In this document: positions 36,267 through 45,836 of the stretch, piece after piece | How positions within the stretch are numbered: position 1 is the first letter of the stretch | How the letters are laid out: each line of letters begins with the position of its first letter | From: Polaribacter sp. BAL334 | Lineage (GTDB): Bacteria > Bacteroidota > Bacteroidia > Flavobacteriales > Flavobacteriaceae | Direction: 5' to 3' | NCBI RefSeq assembly: GCF_015767435.1 | Contig: NZ_JADWOV010000271.1 | Coordinates: 182,706 to 246,705 of the forward strand | Length of the DNA: 64,000 nt | Translations under genes and position numbers: made by a program | The notes under the pieces: model-generated | The model's input: the letters and a program-made list of their open reading frames with translations, nothing else | What the model was told of the DNA's origin: nothing | The model's database searches: none

Positions 36267-37630
36267 AATTTGGTTGAATAGCGGTTATTAGTTATTTTGT
36301 GAAATATGTTTTTGTAGAAGGTGATTCCACTTGAAAAAATTTCTTTGTAGGATAAAGACAATTCTTTATCTAAAAAATACATTCCCATCCAAATTCCAAT
36401 TATTGTAAAAAGAATGGATGCAACAGCAACAAGAATCAGAGATTTGAAAATAAATATAGCAATAAAATCTCCAATCACATTTGCGGCAACCATTACAAAT
36501 ACTTTTATGGCATTTATATTTGGTTTGTTTATGCTATCTAATCCAATTCCAGTCATCCTATCTATGGGTAATAAAAGTCCGTAAATAGAAAAAACACGAA
36601 CGATATCAACAACATTAAAACCAGTTACAGGATCTACTTTTAAATACTGCTCTCCTGATAATAGAAAAACTAAAAATTCAGCAAAAACAAATGTGAACAA
36701 ACTCATAAATACAAATAAATATGTGAGTGCACCTGAATAGCTATAAAATAATTCTCGAACTTCAGTAATTTTTCCTTGAACACTGGCTTTAGACATTTTT
36801 GGAAAAGCAGTTGCAACAAAACTTCGCAAAGGAATTTGTTGTAATTCAGTCAATTTTAATGGGATGCTGTAAAGAGCAACAGCTGCATTTCCCATAGGAC
36901 TTAGACTGATAATTAAAGTGTCAGCACTTCTCAATAAATTGGTGCCAATCAGAGTAAAGGTGGTATATTTTCCGAAATCTAATAAGGTTTTATTGGTTTC
37001 TGAGGTTGCTTTAGCAATTAATTTTGTGCCATCCCAACCTAAAATAATTGTAAGTAATGATGTAAATCCGTTGATAATAAGCAAAGCAATTACTAGTTGA
37101 TTTAAATCCATTTTGAAAAAAAAGAAATTGACCAAAATCACTAAAAAGAAAAGTCCACTATTGATGGATTTTACAATTAAAATTTTATCATATCTCCTAT
37201 CTGCTTGCAATACAACTAATGCATTATTCCAAGGGAGATTTAGAAAAGCTAATAAAGGATACCATTTAAAGAATAGATGATACCCAGAATTGCTTATGGA
37301 GTCATTAAAAACAGTATTAAAAAACACTAATAGAACTGCAATTAAAATGGTTGCACCCAAACCAATCAAAGCATTTGACCCTATTAGTTTTGCTCTTGAC
37401 ATTTCATCTGCACCAGATAAAAATCGGATTAATCCTGTGTTTGTGATTCCAAAACGAAACATTTCTACAAAAGAACCTCCTGTTATGAACAAAACCCATT
37501 CACCAAATACCTCTAATGATAAACTTCTAGTAAGCAATGCAAAACCACTGATGCCTAAAAATGCAATAACTAGGTTTCCTGTTAATGACAAGAAATTATC
37601 CTCTTTTGCTATTTTTTTTAGCATTTTCAT
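36263..37630 (-). CDS. Polysaccharide flippase (Wzx/MATE-like, MVF superfamily)
   Basis: The 455-residue protein has 12 or so membrane segments and the pattern of oligosaccharide flippases: NLVIAFLGISGFALLTRSLSLEVFGEWVLF at the N-terminus and GNAAVALYSIPLKLTELQQIPLRSFVATAFPKMSKA mid-protein. It probably flips lipid-linked repeat units. Starts at 37630 or 37624 are both ATG. It ends overlapping the polymerase TTG start. Confidence 0.88.
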   Translation of the reverse strand: MKMLKKIAKEDNFLSLTGNLVIAFLGISGFALLTRSLSLEVFGEWVLFITGGSFVEMFRFGITNTGLIRFLSGADEMSRAKLIGSNALIGLGATILIAVLLVFFNTVFNDSISNSGYHLFFKWYPLLAFLNLPWNNALVVLQADRRYDKILIVKSINSGLFFLVILVNFFFFKMDLNQLVIALLIINGFTSLLTIILGWDGTKLIAKATSETNKTLLDFGKYTTFTLIGTNLLRSADTLIISLSPMGNAAVALYSIPLKLTELQQIPLRSFVATAFPKMSKASVQGKITEVRELFYSYSGALTYLFVFMSLFTFVFAEFLVFLLSGEQYLKVDPVTGFNVVDIVRVFSIYGLLLPIDRMTGIGLDSINKPNINAIKVFVMVAANVIGDFIAIFIFKSLILVAVASILFTIIGIWMGMYFLDKELSLSYKEIFSSGITFYKNIFHKITNNRYSTKF

Positions 37631-37642
37631 CAGCGTGAATAT

Positions 37643-40024
37643 TTAAATTTGATTTTTTGATAAAAACTGAAATTTGAATATTGATTTTAATTTTCTTCTA
37701 ATTTTTGTTCGCTTTTTTGGCAAGTCTCCTAAAACAGATTCAATTTCATTTATGTGAACGCCGTTTACGATTATATTTATTTTGGATGCACAAGTTTCTA
37801 CTAAATTCTTAGTTGCAGTGATATCAGCATCTGCCCAAATTCTATTTGAACGACAAACAAGGAGGTTTAAATCAGCATTTTTAATTAACTCTGGTGGATA
37901 TTTATAATAGATTATTGCAGGCAATTCAATGATTACAAAATCGGGCGTATTGTTAATTTCAATATTATTTGATTTTAGAAGATCACTATAATTTTTTGCA
38001 TCAAAAAAAGCACTGTTCATTTCATAAAAACCATGTTCATAATCAGCAAGATATGTAGAAACATCTGCTAAAAAAGGATTGTCAAAATCGATTCTAGGAT
38101 CTTGGTATCCTAAAAATTTGTTTAGGATAGGAGATTTTCGATATTTTTTAATGTGATTTTGTTTTTCTTGATGGTTCAAAACAAACACTTTTTTACCTTC
38201 TTTTTTTAGTGTTTTAGCAATATTTCCAGATACAACTGTTTTGCCCTCCATTCTTTGGGTACTAAAAACAACAATTGTTTTGGGTTTGTGAGTTAAGTTT
38301 TGGGCCGTAAAATATTGAAATATATTTTGTGTAATGGTTTCTATCAATCTATTTTGAATAAATGGCAAATTGATATTTCCTGGTTTGAGCAATATTTTTG
38401 GAATCATTCCTAAAGAAGTAAGACCAATATTTTTTGTTGCAATGGTTGTGTTTCTTAAAGTATCATCAAAATACTCCATTATAAATACAATCGCTAATGT
38501 TAAAATTCCTCCTAAAAATGCTGCTGCAATTATTAAGATGGCTCTTTTGGTTGGATTGGGAGTTAAAGGGAAAAAAGGAGAATCAATGGTTTTTAAATTT
38601 GAAGACATTTCACTGTCTTGTAATTTAAGCTTGGCTAAATTTAATCCGTGAAGAATTTCTAAATAACCTTGTTCTGCAACAGAAATTTCACGTTCAAGTC
38701 TTTTCATATTTGCACCTGCAGGAGCATATTCTGCATACACTTCTTGAAAATCATTATTTTGATTATTTATAACTTTTATTTCAGCTTTTAATTTTTCCGA
38801 TTCAACTACGTTGTTTATCCAATCAGGAAGTACTTTTGAAATTGGTAAACCATCAATAGAATTTTGATATGAATACAATTCATCAACCCCTTTTTTGATG
38901 TCATTAATCAACACTTCAGCTTGAACTTTTAGTTTGTCTAGTTTTAAGATATCTTGCTGTTTGTTGCTAGATTCAATTTCAGATTGTGTGAGCGCAATTT
39001 TAAAATTTAGATCTCCTAAATCTTTCTTCTTTTTTAAAATAATATTACTCTTTTCTTGAATAATTTCTTGAATTTTTAATTTTTCTTCTAACTTTTTGGT
39101 GCCAGCTTCAACCCCCGCTAACTGTGCTGTAATTTTTTTATAATTAACATCCATATCTTCTTTTACTACGGCAACAGCTTTACTTTGTTCGTAGTAATTG
39201 ATGATATTTGAGCTTTTATTGAATTCAAGAAGTTTTTCCTCTGCGTCTTTTAAAAATCCTCTTGCTTTTTCAAGTTCATTTTCAAAATATTTTACTACAG
39301 CATCTGATCTATTTTCTTTGATACTTTTATAATTTATAATACAAACTTGATTGTAAATAGAAAGTGTTTGCTGGCAAATTCCTGGGTCATTAACAGTATA
39401 ACTTAACTTCATTAAATCACTACTATTAATTCTTTGCGCTTTTATTTCAGAAATTGCTTTTAATGAATAATGCTTATCTTCACCATAATTCAGCAGTTCA
39501 TAAACAAAATTATCACTGCCACTTTTCATTAAAGCTTTTAAATTTGAAACAGTTTTTTCATAATTTTTTCGATTTATTTCTCTTGGGAATGGCTCGTAAT
39601 GATATTTGTTAATTTCAATAGAATCGATGTCAGTAACATTTCCTTTGGCAACATAGTTATAGAGGTCTTTTGGGATTTTTTTTTGAAATTCAATAAAATG
39701 TTCTTGAGAAATATATTTTGGATTTGCTTCTGGTAACATTAAATGTTGTGCCAATAATCTGATGCCAACTTCTTCTTGAGTTTCTCTTGAATTGATAATG
39801 TTTATTAAATTATCAAAAGCGGTATTTGTTGCTTGATAATTGAAAGCTTTGTCCATTTCAATTGAGGAACCACTAGCAAGACCTGTGTATAATAACGTTT
39901 CCGAAGAATATTTAAATGATGGATTTGTGGTTAGTAAAATTACCAAACAGCCCAATAAAATAGGAACAACTATCAATAACACTAAGTGTTTTAAAATTAA
40001 TCTTACAAAATCAATTATAGTCAT
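37643..40024 (-). CDS. Wzc-like polysaccharide co-polymerase with degenerate kinase domain
   Basis: The 793-residue protein has a Wzz-type first span (LVLLIVVPILLGCLVILLT), a long periplasmic coiled coil (about 230-470), a second span near 500 after a Wzz-like SPFFPLTPNPTKRAI, and a C-terminal P-loop domain. Unlike active BY-kinases, Walker A reads STQRMEGKTVVS (normally PGEGK[TS]), the following strand VFVLNHQEKQ has no Asp of Walker A', and Walker B is FVIIELPAI. No tyrosine cluster is present at the C-terminus (FKFQFLSKNQI). A chain-length or assembly role is likely; autophosphorylation is doubtful. Confidence 0.87.
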   Translation of the reverse strand: MTIIDFVRLILKHLVLLIVVPILLGCLVILLTTNPSFKYSSETLLYTGLASGSSIEMDKAFNYQATNTAFDNLINIINSRETQEEVGIRLLAQHLMLPEANPKYISQEHFIEFQKKIPKDLYNYVAKGNVTDIDSIEINKYHYEPFPREINRKNYEKTVSNLKALMKSGSDNFVYELLNYGEDKHYSLKAISEIKAQRINSSDLMKLSYTVNDPGICQQTLSIYNQVCIINYKSIKENRSDAVVKYFENELEKARGFLKDAEEKLLEFNKSSNIINYYEQSKAVAVVKEDMDVNYKKITAQLAGVEAGTKKLEEKLKIQEIIQEKSNIILKKKKDLGDLNFKIALTQSEIESSNKQQDILKLDKLKVQAEVLINDIKKGVDELYSYQNSIDGLPISKVLPDWINNVVESEKLKAEIKVINNQNNDFQEVYAEYAPAGANMKRLEREISVAEQGYLEILHGLNLAKLKLQDSEMSSNLKTIDSPFFPLTPNPTKRAILIIAAAFLGGILTLAIVFIMEYFDDTLRNTTIATKNIGLTSLGMIPKILLKPGNINLPFIQNRLIETITQNIFQYFTAQNLTHKPKTIVVFSTQRMEGKTVVSGNIAKTLKKEGKKVFVLNHQEKQNHIKKYRKSPILNKFLGYQDPRIDFDNPFLADVSTYLADYEHGFYEMNSAFFDAKNYSDLLKSNNIEINNTPDFVIIELPAIIYYKYPPELIKNADLNLLVCRSNRIWADADITATKNLVETCASKINIIVNGVHINEIESVLGDLPKKRTKIRRKLKSIFKFQFLSKNQI

Positions 40025-40028
40025 GTTC

Positions 40029-40772
40029 TTATTTTTTTAATTCAAATACAAATCCAGCCATATCTTCTAACAATTGTTTAGCGGTTATGAACTCGGATTT
40101 TGCGGTTTCATAATCTGCTTCTAAATTTGCACTCATTCCTGTGATTCTTACATATTCTGATATCGGTACGATTCCATTTCTAAATTCTTTTTCTACCATT
40201 TCCATATTTACTCTTCCATCACCTAAACTTCTTGAGCGTATTTGAAGTAATTTTTGCTTTAAAATTAAATCCTGATAAAGTCTAATTACAGTTTGTCTTA
40301 TTTCTTCTTTTGTGAATTCTGCCATGTTTTTTGCTTCTTCAACCTCTAAAGTTGCTAGCTTAATTTGATTTTTTCTATTTAAAACATCAAAAACAGGAAA
40401 TTTCAAATATACTCCCACACTATAGTTAAATTGTCGAGCAATAGTCAAGGCAGCAGTATTCGTTGCGCCATCATCGTTCATAGCAAAATTGCTTAAATTT
40501 CCATATCTAGAATCTGCTTGAATACCCAAATTTCTAGTCCAATAAATACGTTCTGATGCTAATGTAGATTCAGTAACTCCTATATGGTTTTTTCTAAAGG
40601 CAAGCATTGCGCTTTTTTTTAAGGCAGAGTCAATAACAACTTCTAGAGGTGGAAATTTAAATTCTGTTCCTTTTAATGAAATATCATCTGATTCTTTATT
40701 TTGAGCAATTACCGTGTTAAAAGAAACAACAAAAAGACAAAAAGCGCAAAGTAAATTAAAAGATTTGTTCAT
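40029..40772 (-). CDS. Half-size TolC-like outer membrane protein
   Basis: A signal peptide (MNKSFNLLCAFCLFVVSFNTVIAQ) is followed by one set of TolC/OEP features: VIDSALKKSAMLAFRKNHIGVTESTLASERIYW, then a beta-strand-rich QFNYSVGVYLKFPVFD and helical RQTVIRLYQDLILKQKLLQIRSRSL. At 247 residues it is half the size of TolC (about 430-470), with one OEP repeat. The neighbouring gaps are 4 and 25 bp, leaving no room for a lost half. It lies where a Wza-type exporter would be expected, directly before the Wzc-like gene. Confidence 0.78.
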   Translation of the reverse strand: MNKSFNLLCAFCLFVVSFNTVIAQNKESDDISLKGTEFKFPPLEVVIDSALKKSAMLAFRKNHIGVTESTLASERIYWTRNLGIQADSRYGNLSNFAMNDDGATNTAALTIARQFNYSVGVYLKFPVFDVLNRKNQIKLATLEVEEAKNMAEFTKEEIRQTVIRLYQDLILKQKLLQIRSRSLGDGRVNMEMVEKEFRNGIVPISEYVRITGMSANLEADYETAKSEFITAKQLLEDMAGFVFELKK

Positions 40773-40797
40773 TTTTTTTTGAAATAATTTTTTAAAA

Positions 40798-42003
40798 TTA
40801 TACAGTATCAGATTGAAATAATGCAGGAATTGTTCTTAAAATCAATTTTATGTCATACCAAAAAGAATAATTATCACCTACAAACTGGTCTGCATATTCA
40901 TTATCTAAACGCATTCTTTCTTCTTCCGACATTTTTCCGCCTTTTCCTCTCAGTTCCACTTGCCATAAACCTGTAATTCCTGGAGGTGCTAAAAAACGTT
41001 TTGACAAGTCATCTCCTGTCAACATTTCTGCTTCATAAACTGGCAATGGTCTATTGCCAACAATAGACATGTCACCTTTCAATACATTGATTAGTTGAGG
41101 AAGTTCATCAATACTTGTATTTCTTATAAACTTACCAACTTTTGTAATTCTTGGATCATCAACAATTTTCACAAAAGTTGAATTGCTTTTTGCGGCTTCA
41201 CGTTTTTGAATATTGAACCAATAATCACAAATTTGATGTGTATCAATATACATAATTGGAGAACATGTTTCGCCTTCTGGCAAAGCACTACATTTTGGAC
41301 AAGGAATTTCTAATAGATTATCTTCTGATTTTACTTCTTCTTTTTTGTATTGATTTTTTTCAGCAGCCAATTTTTTTAATAATTCGTCTGATCCAGTTCG
41401 CATGGATCTAAGTTTGTAAAAATCGAATGTTTTTCGTCCAACTCGTTTTGAGATGTAGTAAACTTTTCCTTTTGATTCAAGTCTAATGGCAATAATTATC
41501 AATAATAAGAATGGAGAAGCTATTAACAATACTGTTGATGCAACTACGATATCAAAAATGCGTTTTGAAAGTGGCATTTTATAATCTTCGTCTTTGACCT
41601 TCACTTTTAGAGGAGGAGATTTGCTGACAGGTTTTTTATGTGCACAAAGATAATTTACCCTTTCCAAAATATCTTTAGGGTTTGATACAGAAGTAACATA
41701 AAAATCATCTATTTGTTTATTGAATGCTAATTTATAAAGATCAACACTAAATTCTTTTGACAACAATATAAACGAAATTGCATCGAAATCACTTTGAGCT
41801 CTAATCCAATCATACAAGAAAATCCCGGTATTTCCAGGTAAATTATAGTCGCAAATAATGGCGTCTATTTTTTGTTGAGATTGCAGATATTTAGTTGCTT
41901 TAATACTGTTTTCTTGATTTGTGATTTCCCAGTTTTCATTAATTTCTGAGGTAAAATAGCCAACATTATTGCCAATATATAAAATGTTACGTTTTGAGCT
42001 CAT
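40798..42003 (-). CDS. Pseudo-receiver-linked initiating sugar transferase (WcaJ/WbaP-like)
   Basis: Residues 1-120 form a receiver-like domain with Asp52 (AIICDYNLPGNTG) retained, but the acidic pair is replaced (ILYIGNNVG) and the conserved Lys is missing (FYVTSVSN). A membrane span at about 150-172 precedes the polyprenol-phosphate sugar transferase domain (KRIFDIVVAS, GRKTFDFYKLRSMRTGS, NTSIDELPQLINVLKGDMSIVGNRPLP in pieces, PPGITGLWQVELRGKG). An insert at about 205-280 contains CPKC (235, 238), Cys247 and Cys259. It should put the first sugar-1-phosphate on the lipid carrier. Confidence 0.9.
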   Translation of the reverse strand: MSSKRNILYIGNNVGYFTSEINENWEITNQENSIKATKYLQSQQKIDAIICDYNLPGNTGIFLYDWIRAQSDFDAISFILLSKEFSVDLYKLAFNKQIDDFYVTSVSNPKDILERVNYLCAHKKPVSKSPPLKVKVKDEDYKMPLSKRIFDIVVASTVLLIASPFLLLIIIAIRLESKGKVYYISKRVGRKTFDFYKLRSMRTGSDELLKKLAAEKNQYKKEEVKSEDNLLEIPCPKCSALPEGETCSPIMYIDTHQICDYWFNIQKREAAKSNSTFVKIVDDPRITKVGKFIRNTSIDELPQLINVLKGDMSIVGNRPLPVYEAEMLTGDDLSKRFLAPPGITGLWQVELRGKGGKMSEEERMRLDNEYADQFVGDNYSFWYDIKLILRTIPALFQSDTV

Positions 42004-42043
42004 GGGGTGGTCCTTATTTTAGTTGCAATTTTGCGTTTTGTGG

Positions 42044-42430
42044 TTACCATTCTATTGCATAATGAATTGGATACAGATTTTTCTTAACCAATTCTTCAAG
42101 TTCTTCAGGATTAAATGGTTTTGTAAGATAATCTTGAGCACCTAGCCTATAACATTTGATACGTTCTTTGCTCTCTGATTTTCCAGAAAGCATTATAAAA
42201 GGAGTATGTTTGGTAAAACCTCTTTGACGAACTTTTACTAAAAAATCATAACCATCCATATTGGACATTTGAATATCACTAATTACTAAATCAGGAATAT
42301 TGCCATCAAGCCATTCAAGTGCTTCAGAGGCTTCATGTAATGTAACTACATCATAATCTTGAGAAAGAAAATTCTGCAATAACAAACAAATACTTATTTC
42401 GTCATCAACGACTAATATTTTTTTCTTCAT
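42044..42430 (-). CDS. Single-domain response regulator
   Basis: The 128-residue protein is a receiver domain only: KILVVDDEIS (acidic pair), LVISDIQMSNMDGYDF (phospho-acceptor Asp), IMLSGKSES (Ser switch) and YLTKPFNPEEL (Lys). All key residues are intact, so it should be phosphorylated. It lies between the Hpt gene and the pseudo-receiver sugar transferase gene, and there is no kinase gene in the operon. It may carry phosphate in a relay that adjusts polymer synthesis; this is inference. Confidence 0.92.
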   Translation of the reverse strand: MKKKILVVDDEISICLLLQNFLSQDYDVVTLHEASEALEWLDGNIPDLVISDIQMSNMDGYDFLVKVRQRGFTKHTPFIMLSGKSESKERIKCYRLGAQDYLTKPFNPEELEELVKKNLYPIHYAIEW

Positions 42431-42444
42431 AATTATATCATCAA

Positions 42445-42822
42445 TTAAGTTAATTTAAAATCATCTTTTAATTCAGTTACCACTTCATTTGCCATCAATT
42501 GAAGACGTTTGATTTTTTGTTCCAATTCGGTTGAAATAATTTCTTTTGAAATTAAAAGTTCTGTCTCTATAAATTCTTTTTCTAGTTTAGCAGTTCCAAA
42601 ATATGTTAAAGTAGGTTTAGTTTTATGGGCTAAATTTTTAATTTTTAAAAAATCATTTTCAACATATGCTTTTTCAATTTCATCAATTGATTTTGAAATT
42701 TGTTCAATAAATACGGAGACCATATTTAAAATTTGTGGTTCATTTCCACGACACATCATTTCAATCATATTGAGATTATAGGACTTTGGATTTGAATGAT
42801 CTAAATTTGGGGGTAAATTCAT
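42445..42822 (-). CDS. Histidine phosphotransfer (Hpt) domain protein
   Basis: The 125-residue, mostly helical protein has the Hpt-type motif NLAHKTKPTLTYFG with the phospho-acceptor candidate His66. The usual HxLKG reads HKTKP, so the helix-capping Gly is changed, but the position and four-helix pattern fit. Hpt proteins shuttle phosphate between receivers. It is 14 bp before the receiver gene. Confidence is moderate because the motif is degenerate. Confidence 0.75.
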   Translation of the reverse strand: MNLPPNLDHSNPKSYNLNMIEMMCRGNEPQILNMVSVFIEQISKSIDEIEKAYVENDFLKIKNLAHKTKPTLTYFGTAKLEKEFIETELLISKEIISTELEQKIKRLQLMANEVVTELKDDFKLT

Positions 42823-42882
42823 AGGGGGTGATAATTTAATTTTAATATTTATTTTTAAAGCATCTTAAAAACAATTTCATAG

Positions 42883-43821
42883 TTAAACAATTTTCTTAAA
42901 AAATGCTATTGTTTTTATCAATCCTTCTTCTAATTGTATTTTTGGCTCCCAATCTAACTCTTTTTTGGCAAGAGAAATATCTGGTTGTCTTTGCATAGGA
43001 TCATCTGAAGGTAATGGTTTGTATATAATTTTTGATTTAGATCCTGTAAGTTCTATTACTTTTTGGGCCAATTCTAAAATTGTAAATTCATTGGGATTAC
43101 CCACGTTCACAGGCCCAGTAAATCCATCTCTTGAATTCATAAGTCGAATCATTCCTTCAACTAAATCATCCACATACTGAAAACTTCGAGTTTGATTTCC
43201 TTTTCCATAAACAGTAATATCATGATTTTGGAGTGCTTGCACAATAAAATTCGAAACAACTCTACCATCATTGGGATGCATTTTAGGACCGTAAGTATTA
43301 AAAATTCGTATGATTTTTATATTTACGTTGTTTTGCTTGTGATAATTTACAAACAATGTTTCTGCTGAACGTTTGCCTTCGTCATAACATGCACGATCTC
43401 CAATTGGATTTACATGTCCCCAATACGTTTCTTTTTGAGGATGAACCAAAGGATCACCATATACTTCACTTGTTGAAGCCTGAAGTATTTTAGCTCCAAC
43501 ACGTTTAGCCAATCCTAACATATTTACTGCACCCATAACAGATGTTTTCATCGTTTTTATAGGATTGTATTGATAATGAACAGGTGAGGCAGGACACGCT
43601 AAATTATAAATTTCATCAGTTTCAATAAAAAAAGGAGCAGTAACATCGTGACGAATTAACTCAAAAAAAGGATTGTCTAAAAGATGAACTACATTTTGTT
43701 TTTGACCCGTAAAAAAATTATCTAAACAATAAACTTCGTTACCTTCATTTAATAAACGTTCACATAAGTGCGAACCAACAAAACCAGCTCCACCAGTTAC
43801 TAGGATTTTTTTTCTAACCAT
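42883..43821 (-). CDS. uxs: UDP-glucuronate decarboxylase (UDP-xylose synthase)
   Basis: This SDR enzyme decarboxylates UDP-glucuronate to UDP-xylose. The 312-residue protein has the NAD loop [38 protein letters not shown], Ser118 ([10 protein letters not shown]) and the catalytic pair in CYDEGKR (Tyr146, Lys150), all typical of Uxs. It is 25 bp downstream of the UDP-glucose dehydrogenase gene, so UDP-glucose to UDP-glucuronate to UDP-xylose is encoded together. The polymer may thus contain glucuronate and xylose. Confidence 0.93.
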   Translation of the reverse strand: MVRKKILVTGGAGFVGSHLCERLLNEGNEVYCLDNFFTGQKQNVVHLLDNPFFELIRHDVTAPFFIETDEIYNLACPASPVHYQYNPIKTMKTSVMGAVNMLGLAKRVGAKILQASTSEVYGDPLVHPQKETYWGHVNPIGDRACYDEGKRSAETLFVNYHKQNNVNIKIIRIFNTYGPKMHPNDGRVVSNFIVQALQNHDITVYGKGNQTRSFQYVDDLVEGMIRLMNSRDGFTGPVNVGNPNEFTILELAQKVIELTGSKSKIIYKPLPSDDPMQRQPDISLAKKELDWEPKIQLEEGLIKTIAFFKKIV

Positions 43822-43846
43822 GACAGTATTTTATATTTAAAATAGA

Positions 43847-45178
43847 TTATTTTTCTTCTGAAGTGTTAACACCAATACAGAAATATTCAAAACCATTTGT
43901 TTTAATCTGTTCTCTATCATAAATATTTCTACCATCAAAAATTACAGGTTGGCTTAATAGTTTTTTTATGATTTTGAAACTTGGAAATTTAAACTCTGGC
44001 CATTCTGTAAGAATTGCTAAACAATCAGCATCAATTAAAGCTTCATATTGGTCTTCAAAATAGGTAATACTATCGCCAAAATGATGTTTTGCTTCTTCAT
44101 TAGCCACAGGATCATACGCTTTTACAACTGCGCCAGCTTCTACAAGACTCTTTATTATGTATAATGACGGAGCTTCACGCATATCATCTGTTTGTGGTTT
44201 AAAAGAAAGACCCCAAATACCAATAGTTTTTCCTTTTAAATCTCCATTAAAGTAGGCACTTATTTTGTTAAATAACACAAGTTTTTGAGCCTGATTAACA
44301 GATTCAACTGCTTTTAATACTTGCAAGCTATAGTTATTTTCACCTGCGGTTTTAATAAGTGCTTGAACATCTTTTGGAAAACAAGAACCTCCATACCCAA
44401 TTCCTGGATAAATAAATTTAGGACCAATTCTAGAATCTGAACCAATTCCTTTTCTCACTTTATTGATATCTGCACCAACAATTTCACACAAGTTAGCAAT
44501 GTCATTGATAAAGCTAATTTTAGTGGCTAGCATTGCATTTGCTGCGTATTTTGTCATTTCAGCAGATACAATATCCATAAAGATTATTGGGTGACCATTG
44601 AGAGTAAAAGGGTTATATAGACTTCTCATTAAATCTTCAGCTCTTTTGCTGTCAAGACCAACTACAATTCTATCAGGCTTTAAAAAATCGTTTATGGCAG
44701 CACCTTCCTTTAAAAATTCAGGGTTTGATGCAACATCAAATTCAATAGAAACGTTCCGTTTATCTAACTCTTCTTGTAGCGCTTTTTTAACTTTTTTTGA
44801 AGTTCCTACAGGAACTGTACTTTTAGTAACAACAAGCATATAATCATTCATATGCTTTCCGCAATCTCTTGCAACAGCAAGAACATATTTAAGGTCTGCA
44901 CTACCATCTTCATCTGGTGGTGTTCCAACCGAAATAAATAAAACTTCAGAATCTTCTAATGCCTCAGCAATATTGGTTGTAAAGTTAAGTCGTCCTTTTT
45001 TCATATTTCTGGCAATCATTTCTTCAAGACCAGGCTCATAAATTGGGATGATTCCGTTATTAAGATTTTCGATTTTCTTTTGGTCAATGTCTACACAAGT
45101 AACATCAATACCAACTTCAGAAAAACAAGCGCCAGTAACTAGACCAACGTATCCGCTTCCAACAATTGTAACTTTCAT
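43847..45178 (-). CDS. ugd: UDP-glucose 6-dehydrogenase
   Basis: The enzyme oxidises UDP-glucose to UDP-glucuronate with two NAD+. The 443-residue protein has [57 protein letters not shown], Lys220 ([12 protein letters not shown]) and the catalytic Cys266 in [10 protein letters not shown]. It is the first gene of the polysaccharide operon, with a TATCTTTA-type promoter 34 bp upstream. Confidence 0.96.
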   Translation of the reverse strand: MKVTIVGSGYVGLVTGACFSEVGIDVTCVDIDQKKIENLNNGIIPIYEPGLEEMIARNMKKGRLNFTTNIAEALEDSEVLFISVGTPPDEDGSADLKYVLAVARDCGKHMNDYMLVVTKSTVPVGTSKKVKKALQEELDKRNVSIEFDVASNPEFLKEGAAINDFLKPDRIVVGLDSKRAEDLMRSLYNPFTLNGHPIIFMDIVSAEMTKYAANAMLATKISFINDIANLCEIVGADINKVRKGIGSDSRIGPKFIYPGIGYGGSCFPKDVQALIKTAGENNYSLQVLKAVESVNQAQKLVLFNKISAYFNGDLKGKTIGIWGLSFKPQTDDMREAPSLYIIKSLVEAGAVVKAYDPVANEEAKHHFGDSITYFEDQYEALIDADCLAILTEWPEFKFPSFKIIKKLLSQPVIFDGRNIYDREQIKTNGFEYFCIGVNTSEEK

Positions 45179-45211
45179 GTAATTTGATTTTAGGTGGGTT
45201 ATTTTATACTA

Positions 45212-45219
45212 TAAAGATA
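45212..45219 (-). promoter_or_regulatory. -7 promoter box (TATCTTTA) before ugd
   Basis: On the minus strand TATCTTTA (45219-45212) is one base from TAnnTTTG and lies 33 bp before the ugd ATG. It is the best candidate for the polysaccharide operon promoter. The rest of the 263-bp divergent gap is A/T runs. Confidence 0.45.
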
Positions 45220-45405
45220 AAGAATTATGTTAAAATAATTTTAAAAAAACAAAAAAAAATTAAACGGTTGATTCCTTTGACAACTTTTATGATATTAAGA
45301 ATGAGTTTATTTTGATTTTTTTAAAATCAAATTTCAAATTTTTAATCTGTAAAATCAAAAAGAGTGCTAATTTTCCGAAAATCAAAAAAGCAATCTCGTA
45401 TTCAT

Positions 45406-45413
45406 TATATTTG
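45406..45413 (+). promoter_or_regulatory. -7 promoter box (TATATTTG) before the divergent receiver gene
   Basis: TATATTTG fits TAnnTTTG and leaves a leader of about 25 bases before the ATG at 45444. Confidence 0.55.
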
Positions 45414-45443
45414 TAAATGATTAATTAAAATAGAATTTTTTGT

Positions 45444-45836
45444 ATGGATATTGATGGAAAGAAAATACTACTTGTTGATGATGATATGCTCAATAGAATA
45501 ATGGCAACAATTATTTTAAAGAAACATCAAGTTCTTATTTCAGAGGCAGTAAATGGAGAGGAGGCAATACAGTATTTGCAAAATAATTTATGCGATTTAG
45601 TTCTAATGGATTTGCAAATGCCAATAAAAGACGGGTACCAAGCAACAGAAATAATAAGGAAACAATTAAAATTAAACTTACCAATAATTGCATTGACTGC
45701 AAGTAATTCAGAAGAAGATTTGGAAAAGTGTTACAAGGCAGGAATGAATGATTATTTGTTTAAACCAATCAATGAAGCCCACTTTATTCAAATCATTTCA
45801 AAATGGATACATAAAAACGAAGATGAAATTTTTTAA
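45444..45836 (+). CDS. Single-domain response regulator, hybrid-kinase receiver type
   Basis: The 130-residue receiver has KILLVDDDMLNRIMATIIL, LVLMDLQMPIKDGYQATEIIR (phospho-acceptor Asp), IIALTASNSEEDLEKCYKAGMNDYLFKPIN and a short tail. The VDDDxxNRxM and MDGY-like signatures are those of receivers attached to hybrid kinases, but it stands alone. It is divergent from the polysaccharide operon, a possible fourth receiver-type component of the same relay. Confidence 0.92.
   Translation: MDIDGKKILLVDDDMLNRIMATIILKKHQVLISEAVNGEEAIQYLQNNLCDLVLMDLQMPIKDGYQATEIIRKQLKLNLPIIALTASNSEEDLEKCYKAGMNDYLFKPINEAHFIQIISKWIHKNEDEIF

Noticed and set aside
37643..40024. Active tyrosine kinase Wzc
   Set aside because: Walker motifs are altered and there is no terminal Tyr cluster, so only the co-polymerase role is claimed.
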